From: Deltaproteobacteria bacterium
GTDB lineage: Bacteria > Desulfobacterota > Binatia > Binatales > Binataceae
Reading direction: 5' to 3'
Length of the DNA: 64,000 nucleotides
NCBI GenBank assembly: GCA_021780225.1
Contig: JAJXZF010000045.1
Span: 1 to 64,000 of the forward strand
Shown here: piece by piece, positions 37,142 through 48,887 of the stretch
Position numbering within the stretch: the first letter of the stretch is position 1
Layout: every line of letters starts with the position of its first letter
Position numbers and translations under genes: made by a program
The notes under the pieces: generated by a model
Seen by the model: only the letters and a program-made list of their open reading frames with translations
Told to the model about the DNA's origin: nothing
The model's database searches: none

Positions 37142-37918
37142 ATGGACGTAAAGGGCAAGACGGCGGTCATTACCGGCGGCGCGTCGGGAATTGGCCGCGC
37201 CACGGCGGAACTGCTCGCGCGCAAGGGGGCTGCCGTCGTGATCGCCGATCTGGTCGAGGCGCAGGGCGCCGAGACCGTCAAGGAGATCGAAACGGCTGGC
37301 GGGCGCGCCGCGTTCATCAAGGCCGACGTTACTGACGAAGATGACGCGCGCCGGATGCTCGAGCTGGCCGTAAATCGGTTCGGCAGCCTCGATATCCTTT
37401 ACAACAACGCCGGTATCGCCGTCGGCCTGCCCGGCTATCCGCTGGCCGCAATCAAGCGGTGGCGGCGCGTGATCGATATCGATTTGCAGGCGGTGATTCT
37501 CGGCTGCCACCTGGCGGCGCCGATGATGGACCCGAAAGGCGGCGTCATCATCAACACGGCTTCGATGGCGGGGCTTTATCCGTACAAGGAAGATCCGGTT
37601 TACGGCGCCGCGAAGGCGGGAGTGGTGAATTTCACCTACTCGCTCGCTCCGTGGGCGGCCAAACGCAATATCCGGGTGAACTGCGTATGCCCCGGAGTGG
37701 TCGATACCCCTCTGGTCCGCCGGGGCATCGAAGCGGCCAAGCGAGCCGGGCACACCGCCGGCATCCCGGCCAAGATTCTACAGCCGATTCAGATAGCCGA
37801 AGCGGTTTTGCGGCTAATCGAGGATGACAGTCTGTTCGGACGCGCTATCGAGGTTCGACCCACGGGACCGAGGCTGGTCGAGACCCCCGCCGCACCCGGA
37901 TCGCGCGGCAAACCCTGA
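37142..37918 (+). CDS. SDR family oxidoreductase
   Basis: 258 residues from the ATG at 37142, with GGAGGGGG just upstream; the ORF track start is 21 bases earlier. Cofactor loop TGGASGIGRATAEL, VIADLVEA (Asp favouring NAD(H)), ILYNNAGIAVGLP, NTASMAGLYPYKEDPVYGAAKAGV with Ser and Tyr-x3-Lys, and CVCPGVVDTPLVRRG. The substrate is unknown. It stands alone between the tauE unit and the small HTH gene. Confidence 0.88.
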   Translation: MDVKGKTAVITGGASGIGRATAELLARKGAAVVIADLVEAQGAETVKEIETAGGRAAFIKADVTDEDDARRMLELAVNRFGSLDILYNNAGIAVGLPGYPLAAIKRWRRVIDIDLQAVILGCHLAAPMMDPKGGVIINTASMAGLYPYKEDPVYGAAKAGVVNFTYSLAPWAAKRNIRVNCVCPGVVDTPLVRRGIEAAKRAGHTAGIPAKILQPIQIAEAVLRLIEDDSLFGRAIEVRPTGPRLVETPAAPGSRGKP

Positions 37919-38033
37919 GTGCGAGCCGATTTGGCTTTCCTGATCCAGAGGCGCAATCTGGCATGGAACGAAGAGGAAAACGCTCGCCGGCGAGATGAAC
38001 TCGACGGCGAGCGCCAAATCACCGAACGATCCG

Positions 38034-38252
38034 TCAGTTGCCGCGCATCGGCTCGTCGGCCGGCTTCATGTTGCGCTCAAGGCACCAACGATCGATTACT
38101 TCCGCATTGAAGCGCCAGTCGGTTCCAATCCGGAATCCCGGCAGCTCGCCGCGACGCAGCAGTTTGTAAATCGTCGAAGGGTGGACGCGCAGGTACGCCG
38201 AAAGTTCCCGAACCGTCATCACGCGAGGCAAATTGTATTTCACTTCGGCCAC
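38034..38252 (-). CDS. small helix-turn-helix DNA-binding protein (excisionase/MerR-like fold)
   Basis: 72 residues. PRVMTVRELSAYLRVHPSTIYKLLRRGELPGFRIGTDWRF is the HTH_17 winged helix seen in excisionases and small regulators. No integrase, phage or partner gene is adjacent, so it is either a free-standing regulator or a leftover of a mobile element. Its own start region is at 38252, and the following 275 bases up to the PEBP gene are more AT-rich and hold no other gene that I can support. Confidence 0.8.
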   Translation of the reverse strand: MAEVKYNLPRVMTVRELSAYLRVHPSTIYKLLRRGELPGFRIGTDWRFNAEVIDRWCLERNMKPADEPMRGN

Positions 38253-38527
38253 GGTATTTCTCCGATCACCACCACGTTATTCATGGCTGATGAGCCAAGG
38301 ATTCGCAGTGGTATTTTAGCTTTCCAAACTTCAAGGCTGAACTAAGCCCGTTTTGACAACATCAAACGTAGCGAAAAGTACAATTGTGGGTCAAGAGGGA
38401 ATTCTTGGCTTATTCGCGCTTTATCGATCTTGAACGAACGAAGCCGATCTCTTTGCCAGCCGCTGGCAATCGAACCCGAATCAGATTATTGCGAAATTGC
38501 ACCGGTTTATAATGAGGTGACACGCCT

Positions 38528-39082
38528 ATGCGTCGGCAAATTCTGGCACGAGCAGTGGCCGCAGGAATCTGTGGATTGACGTTTGGTGGGTTAAAATCGG
38601 TCAACGCGCAACCCAGTCCGCCCAAGTTCACGCTCCATAGCGCCGACTTCGCTCCCGGCGCGCCGATTCCCACGGCCGACACCTGCTCAGGCGCGAACCG
38701 CTCTCCGGCATTGAACTGGAGCGGCGCGCCCACCGGCGTCAAGTCCTTCGCCTTGTTGGTGACTGATCCTGACGCGCCGATGGGAGTTTACAAGCACTGG
38801 ATTGTCTACAATTTGTCGCCGGCCACCGACCGTCTTCCAGCCAATCTTCCCGCCACGCCGACGATCGCCGGCGGTGGAGTCCAAGGCACGAACGAACGGG
38901 GCACGATCGGCTATCACGGGCCGTGTCCGCCGCCCGGCCCGGCGCATCACTACCATTTCCGGCTTTATGCGCTTGACGAGATGCTTGACCTCAAGCCCGG
39001 AGCCACCAACGACGAAGTCGAAGCGGCGATGAAGGGACACGAACTGGCGGCGACGGACCTGGTAGGAACCTTCGCGCGCTAG
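38528..39082 (+). CDS. exported YbhB/YbcL (PEBP/Raf-kinase-inhibitor-like) protein
   Basis: 184 residues with an N-terminal signal-like stretch (ILARAVAAGICGLTFGGL). The PEBP fold is clear: ADTCSGANRSPALNWSGAPTGVKSFALLVTDPDAP, YKHWIVYNL, GYHGPCPPPGPAHHYHFRLYALDE and GHELAATDLVGTFAR. The D-P-D-A-P and G-P-x-P-P pieces form the anion-binding pocket. Bacterial members have no settled role. GAGGTGA sits 8 bases before the ATG. Confidence 0.92.
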   Translation: MRRQILARAVAAGICGLTFGGLKSVNAQPSPPKFTLHSADFAPGAPIPTADTCSGANRSPALNWSGAPTGVKSFALLVTDPDAPMGVYKHWIVYNLSPATDRLPANLPATPTIAGGGVQGTNERGTIGYHGPCPPPGPAHHYHFRLYALDEMLDLKPGATNDEVEAAMKGHELAATDLVGTFAR

Positions 39083-39177
39083 CCGCCGGTCAGCGCGCGC
39101 GATAGGCGTACGCATTGGCGCCCCGATGCCGCGAGTGGGTTTGACGGCGCCGGCGCGGAGCGCAAGGAGGCGTGGAC

Positions 39178-40635
39178 ATGAGCGAATTGTCGCGCGGCGC
39201 GGCGGTACGCGCCCGCCTGAACCATCCGGTAATCGACACCGACGGCCATACCGCGGAATTCGAGCCGTTGTTCTTCGACTATCTGCGCGCAGCGGGCGGC
39301 GGCGGAATCGTCGAACGCTACAAGCGCGCGCCCGACAGCGGCTTTTCTTTCGCCTGGAACCGGATGGACCGCGCGGAACGGCGCGACGCCCGCACGCCGC
39401 GTCCGAACTGGTGGGCCCATCCGACCAAAAACACTCTCGACCGCGCGACCAGTTCGCTGCCGCGGCTGATGCGCGAGCGGCTGCCCGAGATGGGCCTGGA
39501 TTTTTCGATAATTTACCCGAGTCTGGGCTTGAATTCGCCGCATATCGGCGACGAGGAGTTGCGCCGCGCCGCCTGCCGCGCGCTCAACAACTACCATGCC
39601 GGCGTATTCGCCGAATGCGCGGATCGGCTGACGCCGGCCGCGGTTATTCCGATGCATACGCCGGCCGAGGCGCTCGCGGAACTGGACCATGCGATCGGCC
39701 GGCTCAAGCTCAAAACGATCGTGATGCCCGCGTACGTGCGGCGGCCGATTCCCGCGCTGGCGCGGCGCGCTCCGGAACTGGCGGCCCAGCTTTCGTGGTT
39801 CGACTCCTACGGAATCGACAGCGAGCATGATTACGATCCGGTATGGGCGCGATGCGGCGCGCTGGGCGTCGCCCCGACCTTTCATTCCAAAAGCACGGGC
39901 ATCGGCTTTCGCGGGTCGATTTCCAACTTTATGCACAATCATATCGGCCACTTCGCCGCGTCCGCCGAGGCGGTCTGCAAGTCGCTTTTCTTCGGCGGCG
40001 TGACGCGGCGCTTCCCGGCGCTCAATTTCGCCTTTCAAGAGGGTGGCGTGGGATGGGCGCGCGTACTCTATGGCGACCTGATCGGCCACTGGAAAATGCA
40101 TCGCGTGGCCGTGCTCGACAATTTCGATCCGGCGCGGCTGGACCGGCGCCTGTTCGTCGATTTGTGCCGGCGCTGGGGCGGCGATCGTTTCGCCGATCGT
40201 TTTCCCGAAACTCGCGACGATCGGTCGGACGTGATGTGGGGCGCGGCGGAGGATCCGGCCGACCTCGACGAGTTCGCGCGGCTCGGAATCGAACGGGCCG
40301 AGGACTTCCGCGATCTTTTTACGCGCAATTTCTATTTCGGATGCGAGGGCGACGACGACGTGACCGCCTGGGCCTTCGCTTCGCTGCGGATTCCGTTCGG
40401 CGCCCGGCTCAACGCGATCTTCGGCTCCGATATCGGCCATCGCGATCTCTTCGACATGCGCGACGCGGCGGCCGAACCGTGGGAGCTGGTCGAGCGCGGC
40501 CTGCTCGACGAGTCGGATTTCCGCGATTTCGTCTTTGTCAATCCGGTGCGCTTGCACGGCGGCATGAACCGCGACTTTTTCAAAGGCACGGCGGTGGAAA
40601 GCGCCGCCGGCCGCCTGCTCGACGAAACGCTTTAG
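39178..40635 (+). CDS. amidohydrolase-family (ACMSD-like) protein
   Basis: 485 residues from the ATG at 39178, with AAGGAGG 7 bases upstream; the ORF track GTG at 39172 is too close to that site. Amidohydrolase_2 fold: DTDGHTAEFEPLF near the start (DxHxxE instead of DxHxH), SLGLNSPHIGDEELRRAACRALNNY, PTFHSKSTG, LNFAFQEGGVGWARVLYGD, and the C-terminal GSDIGHRDLFDMRDA with the conserved metal Asp. The usual activity is metal-dependent decarboxylation or hydrolysis of small carboxylates; the substrate is unknown. Longer than typical ACMSD (about 340). Confidence 0.82.
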   Translation: MSELSRGAAVRARLNHPVIDTDGHTAEFEPLFFDYLRAAGGGGIVERYKRAPDSGFSFAWNRMDRAERRDARTPRPNWWAHPTKNTLDRATSSLPRLMRERLPEMGLDFSIIYPSLGLNSPHIGDEELRRAACRALNNYHAGVFAECADRLTPAAVIPMHTPAEALAELDHAIGRLKLKTIVMPAYVRRPIPALARRAPELAAQLSWFDSYGIDSEHDYDPVWARCGALGVAPTFHSKSTGIGFRGSISNFMHNHIGHFAASAEAVCKSLFFGGVTRRFPALNFAFQEGGVGWARVLYGDLIGHWKMHRVAVLDNFDPARLDRRLFVDLCRRWGGDRFADRFPETRDDRSDVMWGAAEDPADLDEFARLGIERAEDFRDLFTRNFYFGCEGDDDVTAWAFASLRIPFGARLNAIFGSDIGHRDLFDMRDAAAEPWELVERGLLDESDFRDFVFVNPVRLHGGMNRDFFKGTAVESAAGRLLDETL

Positions 40636-40693
40636 CGTGCGCCTGACGCCCGCGGCGCTGCGTATAACCCAGCGGCGTGCTAAACATTAACGG

Positions 40694-41302
40694 ATGCGGT
40701 TGGACGCCGAATTTGCCGCTTCCGCGCTGGAATACTCCGTCTGTCCGCGCTGGAGCCGCGCCGAAGTCGCGCTCGCGGGCCGCTCCAACGTCGGCAAAAG
40801 CTCTTTGCTCAACGCGCTCGCCCAAGCGAAAGGGCTGGCGCGCACCAGCAAAACGCCCGGTCGGACCCGCTGCTTGAATTTTTTTTCCGTCGGCGAGGAT
40901 TGGGCGCTGGTCGATCTGCCCGGTTACGGCTATGCGCGGATGGGACGAGCGGAAGCCGCCACCATCGGCGCTTTGATGCGCGAATATTTGCGCCGCCGGC
41001 CAAATCTTGCCGCGCTGGCGATCTTAATCGACGCGCGGCGCGGGCCTGAAGATGAAGAGTTGGCGCTGGCCGCGGAAGCTCGGGAGCGTGGGCTCGAATT
41101 GATTGTCGTCGCCACCAAATTCGACAAGCTCAAAAATTCCGCGCGCGCCGCCGCGCTCAAGCGCTTCGCTCCGCTCGCCGCCGAGCCGATCGCATGTTCG
41201 GCGCTGACCGGCGAAGGTATCGAGCGCCTGCGCGGCCGAATTCGCGATTGCGCCCGCCGCGCGCCCGGCGGCGGCCGGCCAAAGCCGCACGCGGCGGCCT
41301 GA
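40694..41302 (+). CDS. engB: ribosome biogenesis GTPase EngB/YsxC
   Basis: 202 residues. Complete GTPase motifs: GRSNVGKSSLLNAL (G1), SKTPGRTRCLNFF (G2), DLPGYGYARM (G3), VATKFDKL (G4) and CSALTGEGI (G5). EngB acts in late large-subunit assembly. It carries no clear ribosome site. The GT2 gene follows with a 20-base gap on the same strand. Confidence 0.96.
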   Translation: MRLDAEFAASALEYSVCPRWSRAEVALAGRSNVGKSSLLNALAQAKGLARTSKTPGRTRCLNFFSVGEDWALVDLPGYGYARMGRAEAATIGALMREYLRRRPNLAALAILIDARRGPEDEELALAAEARERGLELIVVATKFDKLKNSARAAALKRFAPLAAEPIACSALTGEGIERLRGRIRDCARRAPGGGRPKPHAAA

Positions 41303-41322
41303 CCGCCACGCCGGTTGCATCC

Positions 41323-42285
41323 ATGAATCCCGCGGTCAGCGTAATCATTCCGACGTTCAATCGGCGCGTGATGCTTGGAGAGGCGGTCGCGTCGGCGCTG
41401 GCGCAACGCGGCGCCGAATTCGAATTGATCGTCGTCGATGACGGCTCGACCGACGGGACGTGGCGCTGCCTTTTGGAAATCGCCGCGACCGCCAACGAAC
41501 GCGCCGGCCGCGAGATTATGCGCTGCCTGCGCACCGGGAATCGCGGCGTCGCGGCGGCGCGCAACGCCGGCGCCGTATCGGCGCGCGGCGAGTATCTCGC
41601 TTTTCTTGATTCCGACGATTTATGGTTTCCGGCCAAGCTGAACCGGCAACTCGTTTACATGCGCGCGAATCCCGGCTGCGCGATCGCTCAATGCGAGGAA
41701 ATCTGGCTTCGCGGCGGCCGGCGCGTGAATCCCGGACGGCGTCATCTCAAGGCCGCCGGCGATATATTCGAGCGGTCGCTGCGGGTATGCCTGATCAGCC
41801 CGTCAGCCGTAATGATTCGTCGCGAAGTTTTTGAGGCCGCCGGAGGTTTTGACGAGGATTTCCGCGCCGCCGAAGATTACGATTTGTGGCTGCGGTTGCT
41901 GTCCCGCCACGAAGCGGACCTGATTGGCGAGCCGCTCGTGACGCGCCGCGCGGGCCATCCCGGCCAGCTTTCCGCGACCGTGGCGGTGATCGATCGGTTC
42001 AGGATTCTTGCGTTGATGAAGATCTTGGCGCGATCCGATCTTTCGGCGCCGCGCCGCGCCGCCGTGTGCGACGCGCTGGCCGAGAAATGTGCGATTTATG
42101 CGCAGGGACTTTATCGCCGGGCGCGGGCCGAAGACGCCGGGTTTATCGGCGCAATCGGAGCGGCGGCGAACGGCCGGTGGCGCGATGCGGCGGCGCCGGA
42201 AATTCAGATGCTGATCGGCGCGATGCGCGCGATGCTCCGGCAAGACACGAGCGGCGCGATTGCGGCCGCCGAGGCTGTTCTGTGA
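41323..42285 (+). CDS. family 2 glycosyltransferase
   Basis: 320 residues from the ATG at 41323 (MNPAVSVIIPTFNRRVMLG); the ORF track start at 41194 is inside engB. GT-A core IVVDDGSTDGTWR, RNAGAVSARGEYLAFLDSDDLWFP with the D-x-D motif, FDEDFRAAEDYDLWLRL (acceptor region). The C-terminus differs from the other two GT2s in the window. Its stop overlaps the start of the 184-aa gene as GTGA, so it is in one unit with that gene and the radical SAM gene. Confidence 0.9.
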   Translation: MNPAVSVIIPTFNRRVMLGEAVASALAQRGAEFELIVVDDGSTDGTWRCLLEIAATANERAGREIMRCLRTGNRGVAAARNAGAVSARGEYLAFLDSDDLWFPAKLNRQLVYMRANPGCAIAQCEEIWLRGGRRVNPGRRHLKAAGDIFERSLRVCLISPSAVMIRREVFEAAGGFDEDFRAAEDYDLWLRLLSRHEADLIGEPLVTRRAGHPGQLSATVAVIDRFRILALMKILARSDLSAPRRAAVCDALAEKCAIYAQGLYRRARAEDAGFIGAIGAAANGRWRDAAAPEIQMLIGAMRAMLRQDTSGAIAAAEAVL

Positions 42286-42836
42286 GCGCGTCATCGGGTG
42301 AAGAAGCGATCCGCGCGTGGGCCGCGGCGCGGCGCCTTCCCGAGCCGTATCTGGCGCGATGGCTGGCGCTTGGACCCGACGATCGCACGGCGCTGCTCGC
42401 GGCGGTCGAAGGGCTTCGGATGCGCGCGGGGCAGTTGATCGCGGCTTTGGATTTGCTGGAAGAAATATCCGTGCGCGAAGCGCAGCCGGTCGCGGCGATT
42501 CTTGCCCGCATTGAAGTTCGGCGGATACTGAACGGGGCGGGCTCGCGGCCGGGCCGCGCCAGCGCGCTGCTGGCGGCGCTGCGCGCGATTCGTTTTCCCC
42601 GGCTGGCGCGCGCCACGGAGCGGATCGCACGCGAAATCGCGGCGCTGGGCCTGCCGCGAGGAATCAGGATTACGCCGCCGCGCGAGCTTGCATCGGACGA
42701 AGTCAGAGTCGAGCTGATCGCGCATGGCGGCGAAGAATTGAACGAGTTGCTCGGCGCGCTGGCGCGGCATGCGCGGGCGCTGGCCCGGATCGCGGATCTA
42801 GCGGCGGGCGTCGGATGGAACGGCGATGAGATTTGA
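42282..42836 (+). CDS. unrecognised protein coupled to the radical SAM gene
   Basis: 184 residues from the GTG at 42282, overlapping the upstream GT2 stop as GTGA; the ORF track lists a longer out-of-context frame starting at 41886. I do not recognise the family. It is mostly helical and Ala/Arg/Leu-rich (RWLALGPDDRTALLAAVEGLRM, LLALRAIRFPRLARATERIAREIAALGLP), with an acidic C-terminal part ending GVGWNGDEI. No signal peptide, membrane segment or Cys is seen. Its 3' end overlaps the radical SAM gene by 11 bases, so the two are tightly coupled and may act together. Confidence 0.7.
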   Translation: MSASSGEEAIRAWAAARRLPEPYLARWLALGPDDRTALLAAVEGLRMRAGQLIAALDLLEEISVREAQPVAAILARIEVRRILNGAGSRPGRASALLAALRAIRFPRLARATERIAREIAALGLPRGIRITPPRELASDEVRVELIAHGGEELNELLGALARHARALARIADLAAGVGWNGDEI

Positions 42837-43920
42837 TCTGGACGCGGTTTATCTTGAAGAGGAGATGCGTGAGACGCCGCTCGCGCGCCGCGTAATCGCC
42901 GCGCTTGCGCCCGGCGTGCCGGTCTATCGCGTTCCCGACGGCCGGAGCGCCGCGCGCGCCGATCGGGAAGCCGCCGATCCTTTCGCCGCCGGCAAGCGCC
43001 GGATGGTGATCATGCGCCGGCGGTCGCGCTTTTTGATGGGCTGTCCAGCCGCCTCGAATGAATTCGCCTGTTGCGGCTATCTGGTGATGGAACTGGCGTC
43101 GAACTGCCCGATGGACTGCGGTTATTGCTTCCTGCAGGAGTTTGTCGCGGACAATCCCGGATTTCAGATATATGCGAATTACGCCGACGCATTTGCCGAA
43201 CTCGATCGCGTGCAAGCCGGCGCCGGGAGGCCGCTCAGGATCGGAACTGGCGAGCTTGCCGATTCGCTGGCGTTCGATTCGCTGACCGGAATGAGCCGCG
43301 ATTTCGTGCGCTACTTCGCCGGGCGCGACGACCTGACGCTGGAGCTTAAGACCAAGACCGACGAGATCGAAAACCTGCTTGAGATCGATTCGCGCGGCCG
43401 CACGCTGGTTTCATGGACGCTTTCGCCGGAGCGCGTTTTCCGTTCGAGCGAGCATCGCACGGCCCCGCCGGCGGCGCGAATCGCGGCGGCGCGGCGCGTG
43501 CTGGAGGCCGGATATCGCGTCGGGTTTCATCTCGACCCGATAATCGCGTACGAGGGCGCCGATCGCGACTACGCCGCGCTGCTCGATCGATTGTTCGATT
43601 CGATTCCGGCGGCGCGAATCGAATTCTTCAGCCTCGGCGGTCTCAGGATGACGCCCGGATTGCGCGCCGCGGCGCGCCGCCGCTTTCCGCGCGATCCGAT
43701 GCTGCTCGGCGAGGAGGTGCTCGCGCCGGACGGCCGTTACCGCGCGTTCGCTCCGCTGCGGATGGCCCTGTACGCGGCGATCAACGGGCGGATCGCGAAG
43801 GAAAAATCGAAAACCAGAGTGTACCTGTGCATGGAAAATGCCGGAATGCATCGGCGCGCGCTGGGCGAGGCGCCGCCGACGCCGGCCGTTCTCGGCGCCC
43901 GGCTCGCGGGGGGAAACTGA
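42826..43920 (+). CDS. spore photoproduct lyase-family radical SAM protein
   Basis: 364 residues. The 4Fe-4S/SAM motif is CPMDCGYCFLQEF (CxxxCxxC) near residue 97, preceded by CCGYLVMELASN, the pattern of spore photoproduct lyases (SplB). Further family blocks are RIGTGELADSLAFD, LTLELKTKTDEI, GFHLDPIIAYEG and VYLCMENAGMHRR. SplB repairs the spore thymine dimer in Firmicutes. Here no sporulation genes are seen, so it may repair another UV lesion or have a different substrate. It forms one unit with the 184-aa gene and the GT2. murI starts 5 bases after its stop. Confidence 0.85.
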   Translation: MRFDLDAVYLEEEMRETPLARRVIAALAPGVPVYRVPDGRSAARADREAADPFAAGKRRMVIMRRRSRFLMGCPAASNEFACCGYLVMELASNCPMDCGYCFLQEFVADNPGFQIYANYADAFAELDRVQAGAGRPLRIGTGELADSLAFDSLTGMSRDFVRYFAGRDDLTLELKTKTDEIENLLEIDSRGRTLVSWTLSPERVFRSSEHRTAPPAARIAAARRVLEAGYRVGFHLDPIIAYEGADRDYAALLDRLFDSIPAARIEFFSLGGLRMTPGLRAAARRRFPRDPMLLGEEVLAPDGRYRAFAPLRMALYAAINGRIAKEKSKTRVYLCMENAGMHRRALGEAPPTPAVLGARLAGGN

Positions 43921-43924
43921 CGCG

Positions 43925-44830
43925 ATGGCCGGCCAAGAGCGAAACCGGCCGGCGTCGCGAGGCGGCGCCCGCAAGGCGCCGGCGGCGAAAATCGCCGCGA
44001 GCGACGGCCGGATGGCGCGCGACGCCGCGGACGCCCGCATGCGGCCGATCGGCGTGTTCGATTCCGGCATCGGCGGCCTGACCGTGCTCAAGGAATTGAT
44101 CGCGCTGCTGCCCGGCGAGGATTTCGTCTATCTCGGCGACACGGCGCGACTCCCGTACGGCAGCAAATCGAACGAAGTAATCGTGCGTTATTCCCGCGAG
44201 AACACCGAGTTCCTGCTGGCCAAGGGAATCAAGATGCTGGTGGTGGCGTGCAATACCTCGAGCGCGGTCGCGCTGGAGGAGATCGCGCGCGGCACGATGG
44301 CGCCGGTGATCGGCGTTATCGCGCCGGGCGCGGCGGCCGCCGCGGCGGCGTCGCGCAGCGGCAAAATCGGCGTCATCGGCACCGAGGCGACAATCGCGTC
44401 CGGGGCCTACACGCGCGCGATCCAGAAGCTCCGCCCGCGCGCCGAAATATACACTCGCGCGTGTCCCCTGCTCGTGCCGCTGGTTGAAGAGGGATGGACC
44501 GATAATGAGGTGGCCGAGCGCACCGTCGCCTGGTATCTCGAAAGCCTCAAGGCGAGCGGGATCGACACGCTGCTGCTCGGCTGCACGCACTATCCGCTGC
44601 TGCGGGCGATGTTCGCGCGGGTGCTGGGACCGCGCGTGAAAATCGTCGACTCGGCGACCGCGACCGCCCGCTCCGTGCGGGAGCGGCTCAAGGCGCTGGG
44701 GTTGGATCGGAAACGCCCGGGAACGCGATCGCGGAGCTTTTTCGTGACCGAGACGCCCGACCGTTTCGTGCGGGTGGGACGGCGCTTTCTGGGGCCGGAA
44801 GTGGAGTCCGCCGTCCGCATCGAGCGCTAG
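43925..44830 (+). CDS. murI: glutamate racemase
   Basis: 301 residues from the ATG at 43925; a later ATG at 44039 (MRPIGVFDSGIGG) gives the more usual 263 residues, and the first 38 residues are low-complexity and basic. It makes D-Glu for peptidoglycan. Both catalytic Cys are present: VVACNTSSAVALE and LLGCTHYPLLRAMF. IGVFDSGIGGLTVLKEL and YLGDTARLPYGSKS are also standard. It begins 5 bases after the radical SAM gene, which may be an operon by proximity only. Confidence 0.95.
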   Translation: MAGQERNRPASRGGARKAPAAKIAASDGRMARDAADARMRPIGVFDSGIGGLTVLKELIALLPGEDFVYLGDTARLPYGSKSNEVIVRYSRENTEFLLAKGIKMLVVACNTSSAVALEEIARGTMAPVIGVIAPGAAAAAAASRSGKIGVIGTEATIASGAYTRAIQKLRPRAEIYTRACPLLVPLVEEGWTDNEVAERTVAWYLESLKASGIDTLLLGCTHYPLLRAMFARVLGPRVKIVDSATATARSVRERLKALGLDRKRPGTRSRSFFVTETPDRFVRVGRRFLGPEVESAVRIER

Positions 44831-44933
44831 CGCGCCGCTGTAATCGGCGCCGCCATGCGCTAGAATTCACGTTTACAAAGCTAGAAATGGCCCGAACGCG
44901 GGCGCGGCGTCCTTCCAGGTTTAATCGCACACA

Positions 44934-47600
<2,667 letters not shown>

Positions 47601-47662
47601 CGCCCGCTCGCGCCGGTCGATCGCAGCCGCCGCGCATGTTAAATCCACGCGCGGAGGTTTAG

Positions 47663-48859
47663 ATGAACGTACGACTTGAGCCCGCCGCGGTGCCCGGCTT
47701 TCGCTTCGCCGGCGTGGCCGCCGGCCTGCGCAACGAACCCGGCCGCAAGGACCTCGGCGTTATCGCCGCCGATTCCAGCGCCGCGGCCGCCGGCGTCTTC
47801 ACCACCAATCGCGTCAAGGCCGCTCCCGTCCTGATCGCGCAGGAGCGCGTGCGCCGCGGCCGTTTGCGCGCCGTGGGCGCGAATTCCGGATCCGCCAATT
47901 GCTTCACCGGCAAGCCCGGGCTCAAGCTCACGCTCGATTCGACCGCCGCCCTTGCGCAAGCGCTCGGATGCGCGCCGGAGCTGGTCGCGCCCTGTTCGAC
48001 CGGCGTGATCGGCCGGCCCTACGATCTCGTCCGCTACCGCGAAGGAATTTCCGCCGCGGTCGCCGCGCTCCATCCCGCCGCGCTCGATGACTTCGCCACC
48101 GCCATCATGACCACCGACACGCGGCCGAAAATCGCCTCGGCCACGCTCAGGCTCGGCGGCAAAACGGTGACGCTCGCCGGATGCGCCAAGGGCGCAGGCA
48201 TGATCGAGCCGAAAATGGCGACGATGCTCGCCTTCGTGATGACCGACGCCGCCGTTTCCCCATCGATCCTGCGCGGCGCCTTGCGCGAGGCCCTGCCGCG
48301 CAGCTTCAACGCGGTCACCGTCGACGGCGACATGTCGACCAACGACACGCTGTTGCTGATGGCTTCCGGAGCGGCCGGCAATCGCCCGCTCGAAGGCCGC
48401 GAGCGCGGCCGCTTCAACGCCGCCGTCGCGGACATTTCGGCGGCGCTCGCCCGCGAACTGGTGCGCGACGGCGAAGGCGCGACCAAGCTCGTCACCGTCG
48501 AGGTGCGCGGCGCGCGGAACGCGTCGGACGCCGATCGCGTCGCGCGGCAGATCGCCAATTCGCCGCTGGTCAAGACCGCGTTCTTCGGCTGCGATCCCAA
48601 TTTCGGCCGTATCCTGATGGCGGTCGGCAAGGCCGGAGTCGCGATCGATCTCGATCGCATCGAAGTCGCGATGGGCGGCATCAAGCTCGCCAGCCGCGGC
48701 GCGCTGCATGTGGACGCGCTGGCGGCCGCCGCGCAACGGATGCGCGATCGCGAGTTCGCGCTGACGGTCGATTTGAAGCTCGGCAAAGCTTTCGCGCGGA
48801 TAATGACCTGCGATTTGAGCTACGGGTACGTCAAGATCAACGCGGAATACACCACCTGA
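47663..48859 (+). CDS. argJ: bifunctional glutamate N-acetyltransferase / amino-acid acetyltransferase ArgJ
   Basis: 398 residues, normal length. It recycles acetyl groups in arginine synthesis (ornithine acetyltransferase). It self-cleaves at the Thr in KMATMLAFVMTDAAVS; the usual Asn in the preceding M-x-x-N is Lys here (GMIEPKMATM). CSTGVIGRPYD and GDMSTNDTLLL are other signatures. GGAGG lies 6 bases upstream of the ATG. No other arg gene is close. Confidence 0.95.
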   Translation: MNVRLEPAAVPGFRFAGVAAGLRNEPGRKDLGVIAADSSAAAAGVFTTNRVKAAPVLIAQERVRRGRLRAVGANSGSANCFTGKPGLKLTLDSTAALAQALGCAPELVAPCSTGVIGRPYDLVRYREGISAAVAALHPAALDDFATAIMTTDTRPKIASATLRLGGKTVTLAGCAKGAGMIEPKMATMLAFVMTDAAVSPSILRGALREALPRSFNAVTVDGDMSTNDTLLLMASGAAGNRPLEGRERGRFNAAVADISAALARELVRDGEGATKLVTVEVRGARNASDADRVARQIANSPLVKTAFFGCDPNFGRILMAVGKAGVAIDLDRIEVAMGGIKLASRGALHVDALAAAAQRMRDREFALTVDLKLGKAFARIMTCDLSYGYVKINAEYTT

Positions 48860-48887
48860 GACTTGTTGGAAACGAGAAGATTGTCCG

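Noticed and set aside
38353-38384. TTGACA...TACAAT promoter-like pair
   Set aside because: The spacer is 20 bases, too long for a good sigma-70 promoter, and its relation to the flanking genes is unclear.
38508-38513. TATAAT directly before the PEBP gene
   Set aside because: It lies only 14 bases before the ATG, so a transcript from it would start after the ribosome-binding site.
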